Below the pieces are notes generated by a model. The model did not search any database, was not told where the DNA came from, and was given only the letters and a program-made list of their open reading frames with translations. The position numbers were made by a program, and so were the translations under genes. Shown one piece after another: positions 28,219 to 36,228 of a stretch of 64,000 bases of DNA. Position 1 is the first letter of the stretch, and every line of letters begins with the position of its first letter. The DNA comes from Acidovorax sp. 69 (GTDB lineage Bacteria > Pseudomonadota > Gammaproteobacteria > Burkholderiales > Burkholderiaceae_C): positions 2,108,501 to 2,172,500 of the forward strand of contig NZ_PGEP01000001.1 of NCBI RefSeq assembly GCF_002797445.1, written 5' to 3'.

Positions 28219-29421
28219 TCACCAGCTCACTTCGCGGTCTGGTGTGGCACTGATCTTGTGAATGGACAGGTCGGCCCCGTCGAACTCTTCTTCTTGCGTG
28301 AGCCGCAGGCCGACGGTTTTCTTGAGGATGCCGTACACGATGGTGCCGCCCATCACGGCCCATGCCACCCCCAGGCCTGTGCCGATGAGTTGTGCCGATA
28401 GGCTGACGCCACCCAAGCCACCCAATGCCTTGCTACCGAAGATGCCCGCGGCCAGCCCGCCCCAGGTGCCGCACAGGCCATGCAGGGGCCAGACTCCCAG
28501 CACATCGTCGATCTTCCACTTGTTCTGGGTGAGCGTGAACATCAGTACAAAAATGGCACCTGCCACGGCCCCCACCACCAGCGCACCCAAAGGGTGCATC
28601 AGGTCCGAACCCGCGCAGACGGCCACCAGTCCGGCCAGTGGACCGTTGTGCACGAAGCCAGGATCGTTTTTGCCCAGCAGCAACGCAGCCAGCGTGCCTC
28701 CCACCATGGCCATGAGCGAGTTGACCGCCACCAGGCCTGAGAGCTTGTCCAGGGACTGTGCGCTCATCACGTTGAAGCCAAACCAGCCCACCACGAGCAC
28801 CCACGCTCCCAGCGCCAGAAAGGGAATGTTTGACGGTGGGTGCGCGGAAATCGCGCCGTCCTTGCGGTAGCGGTTGGCGCGCGATCCCAGCAGAATCACG
28901 GCAGGCAGTGCGATCCATCCGCCCATGGCGTGCACCACCACCGAGCCTGCAAAATCATGAAATTCCTCCCCGGCGACGGCTTTGATCCAGGCTTGCACAC
29001 CGAAATGCTGGTTCCAGGCAATGCCTTCAAAAAAAGGGTATACAAAGCCCACGATGACGGCCGTGGCCATGAGTTGCGGCCAGAACTTGGCTCTCTCCGC
29101 AATTCCGCCCGACACGATGGCCGGTATCGCGGCTGCAAACGTTAGCAAGAAGAAGAACTTGACCAGCGCATAGCCACTTTGCTGCACCAGCGATTCCGCC
29201 CCCATGAAAAAGTGCGTGCCATACGCCACGCTGTACCCCACCACAAAGTAAACGACGGTGGATACTGAGAAATCCACCAATATTTTCACCAGCGCATTCA
29301 CCTGGTTCTTTTTGCGGACCGTGCCCAGCTCCAGAAAGGCGAAACCTGCATGCATGGCCAACACCATGATGGCCCCGAGCAGAATGAACAAGGCATCCAT
29401 GCCCTGTTTGAGTGCATCCAT
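28219..29421 (-). CDS. amtB: Ammonium transporter Amt
   Basis: The 400-residue inner-membrane protein conducts ammonium/ammonia. It shows about eleven membrane segments and family motifs: the early LELGTVRKKNQVNALVKIL, DFAGSVVVHAMGGWIALPAVILLGSR with the conserved pore aspartate, GWFGFNVMSAQ, and the twin pore histidine regions HPLGALVVGAVAG and WPLHGLCGTWGGLAAG. I chose the ATG at 29421 (MDALKQGMDAL), preceded by GAGGAT, over a longer reading. There is no signal peptide and no adjacent glnK, which usually accompanies amt. A sigma-54 promoter lies about 70 bp upstream. Confidence 0.93.
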   Translation of the reverse strand: MDALKQGMDALFILLGAIMVLAMHAGFAFLELGTVRKKNQVNALVKILVDFSVSTVVYFVVGYSVAYGTHFFMGAESLVQQSGYALVKFFFLLTFAAAIPAIVSGGIAERAKFWPQLMATAVIVGFVYPFFEGIAWNQHFGVQAWIKAVAGEEFHDFAGSVVVHAMGGWIALPAVILLGSRANRYRKDGAISAHPPSNIPFLALGAWVLVVGWFGFNVMSAQSLDKLSGLVAVNSLMAMVGGTLAALLLGKNDPGFVHNGPLAGLVAVCAGSDLMHPLGALVVGAVAGAIFVLMFTLTQNKWKIDDVLGVWPLHGLCGTWGGLAAGIFGSKALGGLGGVSLSAQLIGTGLGVAWAVMGGTIVYGILKKTVGLRLTQEEEFDGADLSIHKISATPDREVSW

Positions 29422-29493
29422 AACATCCTCGCGCTTGTGATTGATTGATTCTGGTGCGTTGTGAGTGTTTGCAACAGATTTGCACCAATATAA

Positions 29494-29507
29494 GCAAAAT
29501 TTGTGCC
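29494..29507 (-). promoter_or_regulatory. Sigma-54 promoter of amt
   Basis: On the minus strand AGGCACAAATTTTGCTT fits the RpoN consensus TGGCAC-N5-TTGC, with GG at -24 and GC at -12 separated by exactly ten bases. Transcription should begin near 29482, about 60 bases before the ATG. Confidence 0.8.
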
Positions 29508-29512
29508 TGCTA

Positions 29513-29534
29513 TTGGTGCGAAAATTTGCACCAA
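29513..29534. promoter_or_regulatory. NtrC-like inverted repeat upstream of amt
   Basis: TTGGTGC-N8-GCACCAA lies just upstream of the sigma-54 promoter, and a further TGCACCAAT (29481-29489) lies downstream of it. The half-sites match the GCACCA/TGGTGC of NtrC operators, though their order and spacing are not the classical E. coli arrangement. Confidence 0.55.
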
Positions 29535-29700
29535 TCTGGAGCGTTGTCGCTGGGTGTTGGGCCGCTACCCGTTTCGATGACACCTTGTAAAGGCGGATTG
29601 TTAGCGTCAGTGCAATCGTGATCAGCAGTGCCAATCGAACTGGACTTCACCCGGTTCAATAGACACCTATCAAGGTCGAAATTGAATTGGAGAGTGAGAA

Positions 29701-29981
29701 ATGAAGAGAGTGAGATACCCGGCTGAATTCAAGGCGGAAGCCGTCAAGCAGGTGACCGAGCGTGGTCATGGGGTAGTGGATGTAGCCAAGCGATTGGGTA
29801 TGTCGGACAAAAGCCTGTACCTGTGGGTGCGGCTTGCCAAAGAGCAATCGAGTGCAGGGGGGCAGAAACAAGCCAACTCAAGGCCGAGGTATCCCGGCTA
29901 AAAGCGGAGCTCAAAAGGGCCAATGAGGAGCGTGACATCCTAAAAAAGGCCGCAACGTACTTTGCCAAGCTGTCCGTGTGA
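29701..29981 (+). pseudogene. IS3 orfA, disrupted by a one-base deletion
   Basis: The helix-turn-helix protein begins MKRVRYPAEFKAEAVKQVTERG and KSLYLWVRLAKEQS, typical of IS3-family OrfA. The frame is lost near 29877: restoring one base gives QANLKAEVSRLKAELKRANEE and ERDILKKAATYFAKLSV, the usual leucine-zipper end, with a stop at 29979-29981. At 29942-29948 the heptamer A-AAA-AAG is the programmed -1 frameshift site that would fuse OrfA to OrfB. A shifted copy stops early at 29901. Confidence 0.85.
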
Positions 29982-30838
29982 AGTACGCATTCATGGCCGA
30001 ACACAAAGGCCAGTTCCGACTCAGCAGCATGTGCCGCGTTCTGCGCGTACAGCGCAGTGGCTACTACGCCTGGAAGGCCAATCCAAAGTCCAAACGCGCC
30101 TTGGCCGACGATGTCTTGCTGGCCAGCATCCGGCAGTCCTTTGACGACAGCCATGGAATTTATGGAAGCCCACGCATCCTGCGGGACTTGCGAGAGGACG
30201 GTGTGACATGCGGTCAAAAACGTGTAGCACGCCTGATGCGCCAGGCCCAACTGCGCTCAGTGCGTGGTTACAAGCGGCCACGCTACCGGGTCGGCCTTCC
30301 TGCGACTGCCGCACCGAACCGGTTGCAACGTGAGTTCACGGTCACGCTACCGAACCAAGTCTGGGTCACCGACATTACCTATATCCGAACCCATGAGGGC
30401 TGGTTGTACCTGACGGCCGTTATTGACCTGTACTCGCGCATGGTGGTCGGCTGGTCGATGAACTCCAGCATGGCTACAGAGTTGGTGTTGGATGCGCTCA
30501 CGATGGCTGTGTGGCGCAGGCGCCCAACGGGCCCCGTGATGATCCACTCCGACCAAGGAAGTCAGTTTGGCAGTGACGACTTCGCCCGCTGGTGCAAGGA
30601 CAACCAATTGGTGCCAAGCATGAGCCGGCGTGGAAACTGTTGGGACAACGCGGTAGCAGAGTCCTTCTTCAGCAGCTTGAAGAAGGAGAGAATCAAACGC
30701 CGTATCTATGCCACCAGGCAAGATGCCAAGTCAGATGTGTTTGACTACATCGAAGGTTTTTACAATCGAATCCGTCGGCACAGTCACCTCGACCAACTGA
30801 GTCCGCTGGCATTCGAACAACTCCGAAACGGAAGTTGA
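29978..30838 (+). CDS. IS3-family transposase OrfB
   Basis: The 286-residue integrase-type transposase carries the DDE triad in TDITYIRTHEGWLYLTAVIDLYSRMVVGW, IHSDQGSQFGSDDF and NCWDNAVAESFFSSLKKE. The N-terminal HTH_21 region (HGIYGSPRILRDLREDG) is present and the length is complete. Its GTG start overlaps the orfA stop; the natural product is probably the OrfAB fusion made by -1 slippage at A6G, which the orfA deletion would currently prevent unless the deletion is a read error. Confidence 0.93.
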   Translation: MKYAFMAEHKGQFRLSSMCRVLRVQRSGYYAWKANPKSKRALADDVLLASIRQSFDDSHGIYGSPRILRDLREDGVTCGQKRVARLMRQAQLRSVRGYKRPRYRVGLPATAAPNRLQREFTVTLPNQVWVTDITYIRTHEGWLYLTAVIDLYSRMVVGWSMNSSMATELVLDALTMAVWRRRPTGPVMIHSDQGSQFGSDDFARWCKDNQLVPSMSRRGNCWDNAVAESFFSSLKKERIKRRIYATRQDAKSDVFDYIEGFYNRIRRHSHLDQLSPLAFEQLRNGS

Positions 30839-30870
30839 AATATGTCTACGAAACCGGGTGAAGTCCAAGC

Positions 30871-30887
30871 TTGTTTGCGCGAAACAA
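30871..30887. promoter_or_regulatory. Perfect dyad TTGTTT-N5-AAACAA upstream of the Spy-like gene
   Basis: The dyad lies 3 bp outside the right end of the IS element and about 95 bp before the Spy-like start. It may be an operator for the local CpxR-like regulator, but the motif does not match the E. coli CpxR box. Confidence 0.3.
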
Positions 30888-30982
30888 AATGAAATAAACC
30901 GAAACTGCGTCGAGACGACGCGCAGCGAGCTATTCGGCACCATCAGGGGCATGTTCAACACCGTCCTCGAAAGGACTGCATC

Positions 30983-31450
30983 ATGAAACCCTGGATCAAG
31001 AAAACCCTGATGGGCATTTTTGGCGCTTCCATTGCGGTAGGTGGTTTGACGGCCTGTTCCAGCAGTCACTCGCATCGGGGCCCGGTGAGTGCTGAGAAGA
31101 TGGCGGAGATGCGTGCCAAGGTGGTCGAACGGGTCGGTAGCAAGTTGGATTTGAACGACGCGCAAAGGGCCAAGCTCAACGTCTTGGCTGACAAGATGGA
31201 GGCACAGCGTGCAGCATTCATTGGCACGACAGCAGACCCACGCGCGGAAATGCGGGCCATCGTCGCGGGCGAAAAATTTGACCGTGCGCGCGCGGAGACC
31301 TTGCTGGACGAGAAGACCCGTGCGGTGCAGACAAGCAGTCCTGAAGTGATTGGTGCGCTGGCCGATTTTTATGACAGCCTCAACCCCGAGCAGCAGAACA
31401 AGGTGCGTGAGCTGATGCAGCGGCGCAAGGGCTGGCTGGCGCGCGGCTGA
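30983..31450 (+). CDS. Spy/CpxP-family periplasmic lipoprotein
   Basis: The 155-residue protein has a lipoprotein signal with lipobox LTAC (Cys at about residue 25) and then a helical LTXXQ-type domain: KLDLNDAQRAKLNVLADKME and DSLNPEQQNKVRELM. Family members are ATP-independent chaperones or inhibitors of the Cpx sensor in the periplasm. AAAGGA precedes the ATG. It is followed by a paralogous short gene and by a CpxR/CpxA-like pair in the same direction, so an envelope-stress circuit is likely. Confidence 0.85.
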   Translation: MKPWIKKTLMGIFGASIAVGGLTACSSSHSHRGPVSAEKMAEMRAKVVERVGSKLDLNDAQRAKLNVLADKMEAQRAAFIGTTADPRAEMRAIVAGEKFDRARAETLLDEKTRAVQTSSPEVIGALADFYDSLNPEQQNKVRELMQRRKGWLARG

Positions 31451-31457
31451 TGGCGGG

Positions 31458-31796
31458 GTGCTTCACATGTCACCCACGCTGGAACCTATTCATCGCCTGG
31501 CGCAAGGCGTGCGCACGCATGGGTTAGCGCTGCTGGCCGGTATGCCCGACCCCCATGACGAACTGATGTCCCTGGTCTGGGGGCCGCGCTTTGACCGTGA
31601 GCATGCGCTGGAGCTGCTGGCCCGCCAGCCGGAAGCTGCGGTCCATACCTTGCCGGTCTTGCTCGCAGCTGCCGATCATTTCGATACGCTCCACGCCGGA
31701 GCCCAGGGTCGCTTGCGCCGGCTGATCGTGAGACATCGCGCATTGTGCGGGGCGGACGATTGCGTCGCCGGGACCATTGGCGGGATGAGCACCTGA
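31458..31796 (+). CDS. Signal-less paralog of the Spy-like lipoprotein
   Basis: The product is about 110 residues. Its central part aligns with the preceding Spy-like protein: DPHDELMSLVWGPRFDREHALELL against DPRAEMRAIVAGEKFDRARAETLL, then AADHFDTLHAGAQGRLRRLI against LADFYDSLNPEQQNKVRELM. No signal peptide or lipobox is present, so it may stay in the cytoplasm. Either the GTG at 31458 or the ATG at 31467 could be the start. It ends 18 bp before the response-regulator gene. Confidence 0.65.
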   Translation: MLHMSPTLEPIHRLAQGVRTHGLALLAGMPDPHDELMSLVWGPRFDREHALELLARQPEAAVHTLPVLLAAADHFDTLHAGAQGRLRRLIVRHRALCGADDCVAGTIGGMST

Positions 31797-31813
31797 CGGT
31801 GTGAGAATTGCGC

Positions 31814-32500
31814 ATGTATCGCATCCTGCTCATTGACGACGACGCACAGTTGGGCCCGCCGCTGGCCACCTATTTTCAGCGGTTCGAGCTGGAGTTGATC
31901 CACGCTCTCAAGCCCAGCGATGGGCTGACACAACTGGGTGGAGGGGGCTTTGATGCCGCCATTCTGGATGTCATGCTGCCTGAGATGGATGGGTTCGAAC
32001 TGTGCCGCACCATCCGTAAGCAGGGTGACCTGCCCATCGTGATGCTCACAGCACGCGGCGAAGTGATGGACCGGGTTGTCGGGCTGGAGTTGGGGGCGGA
32101 CGACTATCTGCCCAAGCCCTTTGAACCGCGCGAGCTGGTGGCACGCTTGCAGACCGTGTTGCGCCGGCGGCGGGCGCCAGGGCAGGGCGCCGCCGCAGGT
32201 TCGCTGGAATTTGAAGGATTGACCATCGACCACGCCCGCCGCAGCGTGCTGCGCCAGGGGGTGGTCGTGGAGCTGACGGGGACCGAGTTTGACCTGCTGC
32301 ACCTATTGGCCCGGGAGCCTGGCAAGGTGTTCAGCCGCGACGACATCCTGAACCAGTTGCGTGGCCATGAGGCCGAGCTGTACACCCGTGCTGTCGACAT
32401 CGTGGTGAGTCGGCTGCGCAAGAAGCTGGAGCCACTCGACTGCATCAAGACGCTGCGCAATGCCGGTTATTCGTTGGCCTTGCGGCGGGCCGCACCATGA
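31814..32500 (+). CDS. OmpR-family response regulator (CpxR/RstA-like)
   Basis: The 228-residue protein has a receiver domain (YRILLIDDDAQLGPPLATYF, acceptor Asp in AAILDVMLPEMDG, Lys in DDYLPKPFEPREL) and a C-terminal winged helix (LTGTEFDLLHLLAREPGKVFSRDDI and YTRAVDIVVSRLRKKLE). I chose the ATG at 31814 over a TTG at 31808. The stop overlaps the start of the kinase gene by four bases. It likely regulates the Spy-like genes upstream, as CpxR regulates cpxP. Confidence 0.9.
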   Translation: MYRILLIDDDAQLGPPLATYFQRFELELIHALKPSDGLTQLGGGGFDAAILDVMLPEMDGFELCRTIRKQGDLPIVMLTARGEVMDRVVGLELGADDYLPKPFEPRELVARLQTVLRRRRAPGQGAAAGSLEFEGLTIDHARRSVLRQGVVVELTGTEFDLLHLLAREPGKVFSRDDILNQLRGHEAELYTRAVDIVVSRLRKKLEPLDCIKTLRNAGYSLALRRAAP

Positions 32501-33876
32501 GGATTGGATCGACAGCCCAGGATCCAGACTGCCCGTGGCATCGCCGTGCGCGGCATGCGGTGGGGCACTCGCTGCGCATCCGCCTGGTGCTGGTGTTCAT
32601 GGCATTGGCTGTGACGGTGGCGGTTACTTTCATGGGCGGGGTGCAAAAGGCTGTAGCGGTGGGGTGGCGTGAGGCAGCCCGCCCGCTGCTGATGGACTAT
32701 GTGGACCGGCTCACCGCCGAGATTGGCAGTCCGCCGAGCATCGAACGTGCGCAGGCCATTGCCAACCGCTTGCCCGTCACGCTGCGCATCGACGGCCCGC
32801 AGATTCATTGGGCTTCCCATCCTGACCAACCGCGCCCGGATTGGATGAGCGACAAGTTTCGCAAGGAGGATCGCTGGGCAGGTGATGAGAGCGGGCACAG
32901 CTTGCTGCAGCGCACCACGGCGGATGGACACCACATCGAGTTCGGTTTGAATGCGCTGTCCTGGGATAAGCGCCCACGCATTGCCTGGGGCACGCTGACG
33001 GTGTTGCTGCTGCTGACCGCGTTGGCTTACGTGTATGTGCGTCATCTGCTGCGCCCGCTGGACGATATCCGCCGAGGGGCCCAACGTTTTGGCGACGGTA
33101 ACTTTGCCCAATCTATCCCGGTGCGGCATGCCCATCGGCCTGACGAATTGGGGCAACTCGCGGCCACCATCAACACCATGGGGGATGACATACACCAGAT
33201 GCTGGAGGCCAAGCGCGCGTTGTTGCTTGCCATGAGCCACGAGCTGCGCAGCCCGCTGACCCGCGCCCGGTTGAACACCGAACTACTGCCCGAGACCGCC
33301 GACATCCAAACCCAGCGGCTGGCCCTGATGCGGGATCTGGGCGAGATGGCAGGTCTCATCACCGACCTGCTGGAGAGCGAACGCTTGGCCGGGCGCCATG
33401 CCGCTTTGCACCGGGAGCCTACGGACATGGCAGAGTTGGCGCGGGAGGTGGTGGCAGAGCTGTGTTCCCGCCACCCCGGCGCGGCCGATATTGTGCTGCA
33501 GGTGCCACAAGGCCTGCCCACGGTCAGGCTTGATCGCTCACGCCTGCGGCTGCTGCTGCGCAACTTGCTGGACAACAGCCTGCGCCACAGTGACTCCGGC
33601 GCATTTCCCCCCGAGTTGCACCTGCGACTGGCGGACGATGGGCGCGTGATCGAACTGGAAGTGCGCGATCACGGCAGGGGGGTGCCTCCCGAGCACCTGC
33701 CCCATTTGGCGCAGGCGTTCTACCGCCCAGACACCGCGCGCCAGCGCACCACCGGCGGCGTGGGGCTGGGGTTGTATTTGTGTCGCCTGGTCGCCCAGGC
33801 GCACGACGGCCAGTTGCACGTGCGCAATGCCGAGCCCGGCCTGTCGGTCACCGTGCGTCTGCCCATTGTGGAATGA
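32497..33876 (+). CDS. Sensor histidine kinase (CpxA-like)
   Basis: The 459-residue inner-membrane kinase has a first membrane segment near residues 25-50 (IRLVLVFMALAVTVAVTFMGG), a periplasmic sensor region to about 165, a second segment (GTLTVLLLLTALAYVYV), a HAMP domain (RPLDDIRRGAQRFGDGNF), HisKA with ALLLAMSHELRSPLTRARLN, and an ATPase domain with LRNLLDNSLRHS, VRDHGRGVPP and GVGLGLYLCRLVAQAH. It is translationally coupled to the regulator. Genes upstream suggest it senses envelope protein damage. Confidence 0.9.
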   Translation: MRIGSTAQDPDCPWHRRARHAVGHSLRIRLVLVFMALAVTVAVTFMGGVQKAVAVGWREAARPLLMDYVDRLTAEIGSPPSIERAQAIANRLPVTLRIDGPQIHWASHPDQPRPDWMSDKFRKEDRWAGDESGHSLLQRTTADGHHIEFGLNALSWDKRPRIAWGTLTVLLLLTALAYVYVRHLLRPLDDIRRGAQRFGDGNFAQSIPVRHAHRPDELGQLAATINTMGDDIHQMLEAKRALLLAMSHELRSPLTRARLNTELLPETADIQTQRLALMRDLGEMAGLITDLLESERLAGRHAALHREPTDMAELAREVVAELCSRHPGAADIVLQVPQGLPTVRLDRSRLRLLLRNLLDNSLRHSDSGAFPPELHLRLADDGRVIELEVRDHGRGVPPEHLPHLAQAFYRPDTARQRTTGGVGLGLYLCRLVAQAHDGQLHVRNAEPGLSVTVRLPIVE

Positions 33877-34040
33877 GTCGCCTGCAGGCGGCATAGACAG
33901 GTTGCACGATGCTCGCTGCCGCCGCACCGTGCTGCGTCTGCTCCCCCGTGTTGGCAAATGCACAGGCTTGGTGCAAATGCTGCTTTGGGCCGCAATGGGG
34001 CGACCAGCGTATGGGGCGGCAATTTTTACGCCAAATTGAT

Positions 34041-34078
34041 CTCTAGCGCTTATTGATAAAGCGCGGGCAGCTATCAAT
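34041..34078. repeat. Dispersed-repeat copy downstream of the CpxA-like kinase
   Basis: CTCTAGCGCTTATTGATAAAGCGCGGGCAGCTAT keeps the TAGCGCTTAT left arm and the CAGCTAT right arm of the family. The 33877-34282 gap also holds the HutC-type operator and otherwise no gene; an upstream in-frame extension of the next gene through it is not credible. Confidence 0.7.
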
Positions 34079-34190
34079 ATGGAAGCGATTGAGGTTCGAA
34101 GGCTGGGCGCCATCGCGGCTTTCCATGCCTGGCCTCGTTTTTGCTCTTGTCGAGTACCTCGCTTAATGACCAGGCTTTGCAGGTGTTTAC

Positions 34191-34204
34191 CCTGTATATA
34201 CAGG
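34191..34204. promoter_or_regulatory. HutC-type operator before the first hut transporter gene
   Basis: CCTGTATATACAGG is a perfect 14-bp palindrome with the TGTATATACA core of GntR/HutC operators. It lies 78 bp upstream of the solute-binding-protein start and matches the site before hutH. Confidence 0.75.
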
Positions 34205-34282
34205 TATGCTGCAAATGTCATCATGGCGACCGGAACGCAGGTGCGGACCGGCTGGGGTGGTACTTTCTTCAAACAGGAGCAG

Positions 34283-35251
34283 ATGATGACTCGATCGGTT
34301 GTGAAATGGACGTCGCTGGCAGCGGCTGCGGCATGTGCATTGGTTCTGGCCGCACCAGCCCAGGCGCAAGACACCAAGATAGTGTTGGGCATGTCGGGCT
34401 GGACCGGTTTTGCACCCCTCACGCTGGCAGACAAGGCTGGCATCTTCAAGAAGAACGGCCTGGATGTGGAGATCAAGATGATTCCGCAGAAGGACCGCCA
34501 CCTGGCCCTGGCCTCCAAATCCATCCAGTGCGCCGCCACCACTGTCGAGACGCATGTGGCCTGGAACGCCAATGGCGTGCCCATCGTGCAGATCTTCCAG
34601 ATGGACAAGTCTTTTGGTGCTGACGGCATCGCAGTGCGTGGCGACATCAAGGGCTTTGCCGACCTCAAGGGCAAGACCATTGGCGTGGATGCGCCCGGCA
34701 CCGCGCCGTACTTCGGCCTGGCCTGGATGCTGAGCAAGAACGGCATGAGCCTCAAGGACGTGAAGACCACCACCCTGTCGCCCCAGGCGGCTGCGCAGGC
34801 CTTTGTGGCCGGCCAGAACGACGCCGCCATGACGTACGAGCCGTACCTCTCCACCGTGCGCGACAACCCTGCCGCAGGCAAAATTTTGGCCACTACGCTC
34901 GACTACCCCATGGTGATGGACACCGTGGGCTGCGACCCCACCTGGCTCAAGGCCAACGGCAAGGCTGCGCAGGCGCTGGCCAACTCGTACTTCCAGGCGC
35001 TCGACATGATCAAGGCCGACCCCACCAAGTCCAACGAGATCATGGGGGCCGCCGTCAAGCAGACGGGCGAGCAGTTTGCCAAGTCGTCGTCGTTCTTGCG
35101 CTGGCAAGACAAGGCCGCCAACCAGAAGTTCTTTGCGGGCGAACTGCAGACCTTCATGAAAGACGCCACGGCCATCTTGCTGGAGGCCGGCATCATCCGC
35201 AAGGCGAATGAAGACCTGGCCGTGACCTTCGACGCGAGCTTCATCAAGTAA
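34283..35251 (+). CDS. ABC transporter substrate-binding protein (NMT1/SsuA/TauA type)
   Basis: The 322-residue protein has a signal peptide (VKWTSLAAAAACALVLAAPAQAQ) and the NMT1-like fold: KIVLGMSGWTGFAPLTLADKAGIFKKNGLDVEI, then KGKTIGVDAPGTAPYFGLAWML. GGAGC precedes two adjacent ATG codons; I use the first. It begins a three-gene importer under a HutC-type operator and followed by hutC, so histidine, urocanate or a related imidazole is the likely cargo; members of this family also import taurine, nitrate and thiamine precursors, so this is inference from context. Confidence 0.85.
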   Translation: MMTRSVVKWTSLAAAAACALVLAAPAQAQDTKIVLGMSGWTGFAPLTLADKAGIFKKNGLDVEIKMIPQKDRHLALASKSIQCAATTVETHVAWNANGVPIVQIFQMDKSFGADGIAVRGDIKGFADLKGKTIGVDAPGTAPYFGLAWMLSKNGMSLKDVKTTTLSPQAAAQAFVAGQNDAAMTYEPYLSTVRDNPAAGKILATTLDYPMVMDTVGCDPTWLKANGKAAQALANSYFQALDMIKADPTKSNEIMGAAVKQTGEQFAKSSSFLRWQDKAANQKFFAGELQTFMKDATAILLEAGIIRKANEDLAVTFDASFIK

Positions 35252-35391
35252 AAGGAGCGGCCAACACAACGCTTTTGGCATCGCTGCTCCCTCTTGTCGT
35301 ACCAACCGTACTGCCTGCGAGGAAGCGCCCAGCCATAACCGCTTCGCTGAGTTGTCTTGGCCACTCCCAATCACCAAAAAAAGAACGCGCC

Positions 35392-36228
35392 ATGTCTGCT
35401 GTGCAACCCTTGTCCGTTACCGAACCCCACGCAACTGTGCGACGGCGTTCCCTGGCTCCACTGGAGCCTGTGAGCGCCCGTGCACGGTGGCTGCTGGGCT
35501 TTGGTTTTTTTGTGGTGTTCGTGCTGGTGTGGGCGTTCTTCACGCTGGGCGGCTTTGTGTCGCCCACCTTCCTCGCCAGCCCGGTGACCATGGCCAAGGA
35601 AGGCTGGTTGCTCTTTACTGAATACGGCTTTCACAAAGACATCGGCATGACGGTGTGGCGCGTTTTCGGCGGCTTCATTCTGGCCGCTGTGGTGGCCGTG
35701 CCGCTCGGTATTGCGATGGGCGCCTACAAGGGCATCGAGGCGTTCTTTGAGCCCTTTGTCTCGTTCTGCCGCTACCTGCCTGCGTCGGCGTTCATTCCGT
35801 TGCTCATCTTGTGGGCGGGCATTGGTGAGACGCAAAAGATCCTGGTGATCTTCATCGGCTCAGTCTTTCAGATCACGCTGATGGTGGCTGTGACGGTGGG
35901 CGGCGCGCGGCGCGATCTGGTGGAGGCCGCGTACACGCTGGGGGCGGGCCACAAGGGCATCGTCACGCGGGTGCTCATCCCCGGCGCTGCACCCGAGATC
36001 GCCGAGACGCTGCGCCTGGTGCTGGGCTGGGCTTGGACGTACGTCATCGTGGCCGAGCTGATCGGTTCCTCGAGCGGCATCGGCCACATGATCACCGACA
36101 GCCAGTCGCTGCTCAACACCGGCCAGATCATCTTCGGCATCATCATCATCGGCCTCATCGGGCTGGTGTCCGACTTCGCCTTCAAGGCGCTCAATCAACG
36201 TCTGTTTGCCTGGAGTTTTGTGCGATGA
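35392..36228 (+). CDS. ABC transporter permease (SsuC/TauC type)
   Basis: The 278-residue inner-membrane protein has six predicted membrane segments and the BPD_transp_1 signature EAAYTLGAGHKGIVTRVLIPGAAPEIAETL (the EAA loop). I chose the ATG at 35392 (MSAVQPLSVTEP); the 140 bp between it and the binding-protein gene show nothing else. Its stop overlaps the ATPase start (ATGA), so the two are coupled. Confidence 0.88.
   Translation: MSAVQPLSVTEPHATVRRRSLAPLEPVSARARWLLGFGFFVVFVLVWAFFTLGGFVSPTFLASPVTMAKEGWLLFTEYGFHKDIGMTVWRVFGGFILAAVVAVPLGIAMGAYKGIEAFFEPFVSFCRYLPASAFIPLLILWAGIGETQKILVIFIGSVFQITLMVAVTVGGARRDLVEAAYTLGAGHKGIVTRVLIPGAAPEIAETLRLVLGWAWTYVIVAELIGSSSGIGHMITDSQSLLNTGQIIFGIIIIGLIGLVSDFAFKALNQRLFAWSFVR

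Larger units (their letters stand above)
29641..30867 (+). mobile_element. IS3-family insertion sequence, 1227 bp
   Basis: Terminal inverted repeats start TGGACTTCACCCGGTT at 29641 and end with the complement at 30867; beyond the first 16 bases they share TAGACA. The element contains orfA and orfB in IS3 arrangement with an A6G slippery site. Flanking triplets are AAC on the left and AGC on the right, so no exact target duplication is seen. It lies upstream of amt, in the opposite direction, and upstream of the Spy-like gene in the same direction. Confidence 0.9.

Noticed and set aside
29638..30870. Target-site duplication of the IS3 element
   Set aside because: Flanking triplets AAC and AGC differ at one base and longer matches are absent, so no duplication can be claimed.
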